Assembly (NCBI GenBank): GCA_023133375.1
Contig: JAGLWP010000004.1
Coordinates: 1-25,729 of the forward strand
DNA from: Candidatus Pacearchaeota archaeon
Lineage (GTDB): Archaea; Nanobdellota; Nanobdellia; Pacearchaeales; GW2011-AR1
Direction of reading: 5' to 3'
Length of the DNA: 25,729 nucleotides
Shown here: positions 23,017 to 25,729 of the stretch, one piece after another
How positions within the stretch are numbered: the stretch's first letter is position 1
Layout: each line of letters opens with the position of its first letter
Notes under the pieces: model-generated
Told to the model about the DNA's origin: nothing
Seen by the model: the letters and a program-made list of their open reading frames with translations, nothing else
Databases searched by the model: none
Made by a program: the position numbers and the translations under genes

Positions 23017-23668
23017 CACACCACTCACACCCCTTCTCAGGACATTCCCCCTCCAACAACTTCAACGCCTTTTTCCAAATCTTCTCTGCATTATTGATGT
23101 CAATCTTCATCTTAATCAAACTCGTGTCAAACAAAACTTCTCCTGTAGCCATAACTTCTTTGGGAACATAGAATAAGAGAAATGCAAAATCTTCTGTTTC
23201 ATAGCTGTTTTTTCTTAATAAGAAATTGTAAATATGTAACTGATTTCTGTAATGTTCTGCTGTGTCCTCTTTTAATGCATAACCTCTTGTTTTGTAGTCA
23301 AGAACAATTAATTTATTTCCTTTTTGCAATATATTATCCACTGCTCCGTGCAATTCATTCCCGTTTTTGTCTGTAAAAGATATTCCTTTCCAGTTATTTT
23401 GCCAGATTTTTAATTTCTCTTTGTTATCAAACAGCTTCATGTTTGTGCAATCAGAGTTTTCACATAGCTCTGGAGGAAGTTGCCCTTTTTCCATGAATTT
23501 ATCAAAATGAATTTTTAGAATTCTGTCCATCCCGTTTGGAAGACTTGGAAATATTCCTGCCGGGCGTTTCCAAACTTTATGTTGTGTCAGCCAGAAACAT
23601 CTCGGGCATTCTTGCATGAGGTTTAACGCACTTGGTGATAGTTTGTATCCCATAAAAATATTAGACAT
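23006..23668 (-). CDS. Cas4/RecB-like PD-(D/E)XK nuclease with Cys cluster
   Basis: 220 residues. The nuclease core is H-G-A-V-D-N-I-L (D111) and I-V-L-D-Y-K-T-R (D124, K126), followed by R-N-Q-L-H-I-Y-N-F (Q143, Y147), the Q-x-x-x-Y motif of Cas4/AddB-type nucleases. Cysteines at E-C-P-R-C-F-W (C21, C24) and C-P-E-K-G-C-E-W-C (C209, C214, C217) bracket the core and could hold a 4Fe-4S cluster, as in Cas4 and AddB. No cas1/cas2 or repeat array is present, so it is a stand-alone PF12705-type nuclease. It follows prefoldin by 23 bp and overlaps the Cys-rich small gene. ATG 23653 is an alternative start. Confidence 0.82.
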   Translation of the reverse strand: MSNIFMGYKLSPSALNLMQECPRCFWLTQHKVWKRPAGIFPSLPNGMDRILKIHFDKFMEKGQLPPELCENSDCTNMKLFDNKEKLKIWQNNWKGISFTDKNGNELHGAVDNILQKGNKLIVLDYKTRGYALKEDTAEHYRNQLHIYNFLLRKNSYETEDFAFLLFYVPKEVMATGEVLFDTSLIKMKIDINNAEKIWKKALKLLEGECPEKGCEWCDGK

Positions 23669-23691
23669 TAATTGTTTTTTAATCCTTTCCC

Positions 23692-24156
23692 CTAAACCAA
23701 CTCATCAATCTTCTTCCCCTTCCCTTCTCCTTCCTTTCCCTTCTCTTTGCCCTCTTCTCCTTTCTCTTCTCCTGCTTGCACTTCCATTATCGTCTTATTG
23801 AACTCTTCACCTATCTTTTGCAAACCATCTTCAAGTTCTCTCTTGACATCTTCCAATTTCTTAATCTGCACTTCAATTATTTTCTTTGTGTCAGGAATAC
23901 TTTTTTGCACAAAATTCCCTCCACCAACATCAACATTCAATTCTTCTGATTCAAGTTTTGCCTTTGCAAATATGCCTCTGCCAATTGGAGCAAAAATCTC
24001 CTTGCCTGTTTTTCCAACTAATTCGTCAAGTCCAGCACTCAAACCAGTCATCTCTGCAATTCCTTGCGCAACTGCTTCTAACTGCTGTTGTAATTGTTTA
24101 ATCTGTTGGTCAAACATCTGCAATTTAAACATCATTTCTTGACTTGGTTCTTCCAT
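23692..24156 (-). CDS. pfdA: prefoldin subunit alpha
   Basis: 154 residues. An N-terminal helix rich in Gln (Q-Q-I-K-Q-L-Q-Q-Q-L), the central beta-hairpin part with E-I-F-A-P-I-G-R-G-I-F-A-K and the C-terminal coil helix (K-K-I-I-E-V-Q-I-K-K-L) match archaeal prefoldin alpha, which forms a hexamer with beta subunits and hands unfolded proteins to the thermosome. The last 30 residues form a low-complexity tail of Lys, Glu and Gly that is not part of the typical fold. A TTTAAA box (24180-24185) sits 26.5 nt before the ATG, so the transcript is probably leaderless and may continue into the nuclease gene. Confidence 0.88.
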   Translation of the reverse strand: MEEPSQEMMFKLQMFDQQIKQLQQQLEAVAQGIAEMTGLSAGLDELVGKTGKEIFAPIGRGIFAKAKLESEELNVDVGGGNFVQKSIPDTKKIIEVQIKKLEDVKRELEDGLQKIGEEFNKTIMEVQAGEEKGEEGKEKGKEGEGKGKKIDELV

Positions 24157-24179
24157 GTTTTGACAAGAAAAAAAGGGTT

Positions 24180-24185
24180 TTTAAA
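24180..24185 (-). promoter_or_regulatory. TATA-like box for prefoldin alpha
   Basis: TTTAAA, centred 26.5 nt before the ATG at 24156. Confidence 0.55.
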
Positions 24186-24306
24186 TATTCCCGCATCCAT
24201 AGAACCCCTACTCGCAATCCACCACTACCCCGAGATAACTTCGCTTCGCTCAGATATAACTAAACTATTAACAAAATCCTTTTCCATATTAATTATATTC
24301 TTAACA

Positions 24307-24336
24307 GAGCGCCTTAGCCAAGCTTGGCGCGGAGCA
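24307..24336 (-). repeat. GC-rich hairpin repeat, copy 2
   Basis: Inverted copy of 16956-16985. It has the GCGCC/GGCGC stem at 24309-24313 and 24326-24330, plus an inner palindrome GCCAAGCTTGGC at 24317-24328. It lies 29 bp from the GAGCGAAGCGA-type motif nearer to it than copy 1 does. Confidence 0.65.
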
Positions 24337-24345
24337 ACTCAGAAA

Positions 24346-25218
24346 TCAAACAACCTTAAACATTTTTCTTAAAATAGTGCTAAACAGCATGGTGAAAATT
24401 AAGTAAAACCAGAACCAACTCAAAAATCCCAAAAATCTAATAGGAGCTCCTGTTGTTACTTCTATAGCTGTAAACACATCAGTAAACCATCTGAAAAATA
24501 AAATAAAAGGAATACCTGTAAACATAACTGCCCTGCTTGTTAATTTAAATGTTTTAGGAATAAATTGCAACTGCTTTTTTGATAATTCAGCAACTTTCTC
24601 TGGATGGTCCTTATATTTTTTCATTTCTTCCTGCAAAATCTTCTGTTCTTTCTTCAACTCCTTCAATGCTTCTTGGTCTGTTGCATATTTCTGTATGGCG
24701 GTTGTTGAGAGATTAATTATAAGAACAATAAGCAGCATACCCATAGTTAAATTCCATGTCAATAAAACACCTGCAGTTGGGTCTAAAACAGCATGAACAG
24801 GTTTGCTTATAAAATCAAATTTATCCCAAGCAAAAGCAATAAAAAGAGATATGCCCATTACAATAATCATTGGCATCCAACTTCCTTCTTTCCCTTCTTT
24901 GCTTTTTGGAACAACTTTTTTTACAGGAGTTTCTTCAACAGATTGCTCGCTCACAGGTTCGCTCGATTCATTAGAGCTATTAATTAAAGATTCATCATTT
25001 GAAGATTCTTCTTTTATTTCTTCATTAGCACTTTTATTATCATCTATCCCATCACTAACAGAACTCTCTTCTACCTTAATTACTTCTTTATTATCTGAAT
25101 CAGCACTTATTTCTTCTTTATTCTCCCCACTAGAATTTTCTTTTTCATTAATTGTTTCTTTATTCTCTGAATCGTTTTGTGATTCAGCATTTTCTTCACT
25201 TGGTTTTTCTTCATCCAT
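24346..25218 (-). CDS. DUF106 membrane insertase-like protein (Oxa1/EMC3 superfamily)
   Basis: 290 residues in two parts. Residues 1 to about 115 are a disordered, Glu/Ser/Asn-rich acidic extension. The rest shows the DUF106 arrangement: a helix near 117-135, a helix in W-N-L-T-M-G-M-L-L-I-V-L-I-I-N, a charged coiled coil (A-L-K-E-L-K-K-E-Q-K), then two to three helices ending with L-R-K-M-F-K-V-V. DUF106 proteins are archaeal relatives of YidC/Oxa1 and EMC3 and assist membrane-protein insertion beside SecY. The gene follows secY by 31 bp, the usual archaeal neighbourhood, but a TTTAAA box (25242-25247) 26.5 nt before the ATG suggests its own start. The long acidic N-terminus is unusual. Confidence 0.82.
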   Translation of the reverse strand: MDEEKPSEENAESQNDSENKETINEKENSSGENKEEISADSDNKEVIKVEESSVSDGIDDNKSANEEIKEESSNDESLINSSNESSEPVSEQSVEETPVKKVVPKSKEGKEGSWMPMIIVMGISLFIAFAWDKFDFISKPVHAVLDPTAGVLLTWNLTMGMLLIVLIINLSTTAIQKYATDQEALKELKKEQKILQEEMKKYKDHPEKVAELSKKQLQFIPKTFKLTSRAVMFTGIPFILFFRWFTDVFTAIEVTTGAPIRFLGFLSWFWFYLIFTMLFSTILRKMFKVV

Positions 25219-25241
25219 TTTATTTTCAACAAAACTTGGTT

Positions 25242-25247
25242 TTTAAA
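25242..25247 (-). promoter_or_regulatory. TATA-like box for the DUF106 gene
   Basis: TTTAAA, centred 26.5 nt before the ATG at 25218, in the gap after secY. Confidence 0.5.
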
Positions 25248-25249
25248 GA

Positions 25250-25729
25250 TTAACTTTCCATAAATTTCCTAAATGTAGGATTCATATCTGTCATGTGTTG
25301 CTGTCCAATATTTTGGTAGAACTGGAAAAATATCATGATTACTAATAATATAGCAGTTCCTGAAACTAAAGCTCCCATAAGGTCTGTAATTGACGCCAAA
25401 AGCCCAATAGCCAAGCCCCCCATAACAGTCAGAGGCATAATATATCTGTCAAGAATACTTTCCAAAACCCTCCTGTCTTGTCTAAATCCTGCTATTTGTA
25501 AACCAGATGAGGCAATTTTTTGTGCCTGAGCTTTAGAATCCATTCCAGATGTTTTAACCCAAAATACAGCAAACAAAGTTGATAAAACCATGAAAATTAA
25601 AACATGAGTAATTCCCTGAAGCAAGTACTTAGGCATAAATCCCCCCCGAATAATTAATTCTAACAAATTAGTAGAGCCCATCCAAAAGGCTAACCCAGAA
25701 ATTGCTTGCCCATCAACAAAATGTCCTAA
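25250..25729 (-). CDS. secY: SecY translocase subunit (5' partial)
   Basis: The frame continues without a stop to the right edge, reading L-G-H-F-V-D-G-Q-A-I-S before the internal Met at 25681, so the gene starts outside the window. The visible 159 residues are the C-terminal portion of SecY: R-G-G-F-M-P-K near the last quarter, the helix T-H-V-L-I-F-M-V-L-S-T-L, the cytosolic loop A-G-F-R-Q-D-R-R (the C5-loop Arg that contacts the ribosome or SecA-like partners), L-D-R-Y-I and the last helix before Q-N-I-G-Q-Q. It forms the protein-conducting channel with SecE and SecG-type subunits. The window shows about one third of the usual archaeal length. Confidence 0.93.
   Translation of the reverse strand, partial: LGHFVDGQAISGLAFWMGSTNLLELIIRGGFMPKYLLQGITHVLIFMVLSTLFAVFWVKTSGMDSKAQAQKIASSGLQIAGFRQDRRVLESILDRYIMPLTVMGGLAIGLLASITDLMGALVSGTAILLVIMIFFQFYQNIGQQHMTDMNPTFRKFMES

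Larger units (their letters stand above)
24157..24345. other. 189-bp intergenic block with GC-rich repeat
   Basis: Gap between DUF106 and prefoldin. It holds the prefoldin promoter (24180-24185), the motif TCGCTTCGCTC at 24241-24251 and the second copy of the GC-rich hairpin repeat at 24307-24336. No coding frame is supported. Confidence 0.6.

Noticed and set aside
23006..23668. Cas4 of a CRISPR-Cas locus
   Set aside because: No Cas1, Cas2, effector or repeat-spacer array is present; the nuclease is a general PF12705-type protein.
23747..24142. 131-residue + strand reading frame over prefoldin alpha
   Set aside because: It is the mirror of the coding strand, with a Ser/Pro/Cys-rich composition and no promoter or domain.
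24803..25246. 147-residue Ser-rich + strand frame over the DUF106 gene
   Set aside because: It arises from the Glu/Ser-rich codons of the opposite strand; the minus-strand frame has membrane helices and a promoter.

Overview
This AT-rich, tightly packed window looks like a chromosome segment of a small-genome archaeon, most likely a DPANN lineage such as Woesearchaeota or Pacearchaeota. The lineage is inferred from gene content and style, not from a marker phylogeny. Archaeal markers seen here are a SecY C-terminus next to a DUF106 (Oxa1/EMC3-like) insertase, a prefoldin alpha subunit, an STT3/AglB oligosaccharyltransferase with a WWDYG motif, an ALG7-like GlcNAc-1-P transferase and an eIF2B-like ribose-1,5-bisphosphate isomerase homologue. 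At least ten first genes have a TATA-like box (usually TTTAAA) centred about 24.5-28 nt before the start codon, the signature of leaderless transcripts. One downstream gene has a clear Shine-Dalgarno sequence, and several gene pairs are coupled by ATGA overlaps. No tRNA, rRNA or CRISPR array was seen.

Region 1 (1-16000) is a surface-glycan or lipid-modification region. It opens with a truncated GmhB-type HAD phosphatase and a GT-C membrane glycosyltransferase on the + strand. These meet a five-gene minus-strand run: flippase-like membrane protein, nucleotidyltransferase, alkaline-phosphatase-superfamily phosphodiesterase, B12-type radical SAM enzyme and SAM methyltransferase. Divergent from it, a dolichyl-phosphate-sugar-synthase-like GT2 is coupled to a polysaccharide deacetylase and followed by a PHP phosphoesterase. 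Then come, on the minus strand, a second radical SAM enzyme coupled to a TIM-barrel sugar isomerase/epimerase, and the abutting AglB-GPT N-glycosylation pair. A SpoIIM-like membrane protein follows.

Region 2 (about 16900-23700) is accessory. It starts with a 306-bp intergenic block carrying a GC-rich hairpin repeat, then the R15P isomerase/eIF2B homologue with a co-transcribed RelE toxin, which converges on an AbrB-type protein. A RadC-like JAMM protein, a probable type II restriction-modification pair, a Lys/Pro-rich small protein overlapping a PIN nuclease, a probably frameshifted zinc-ribbon protein, a HEPN-like protein, a Cys-rich small protein and a PD-(D/E)XK nuclease with a possible Fe-S cluster follow. 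A 12-bp direct repeat brackets the basic-protein/PIN module.

Region 3 (23692-25729) returns to core genes on the minus strand: SecY (cut by the window end), DUF106 and prefoldin alpha. A second copy of the GC-rich hairpin repeat, in inverted orientation, lies between DUF106 and prefoldin.
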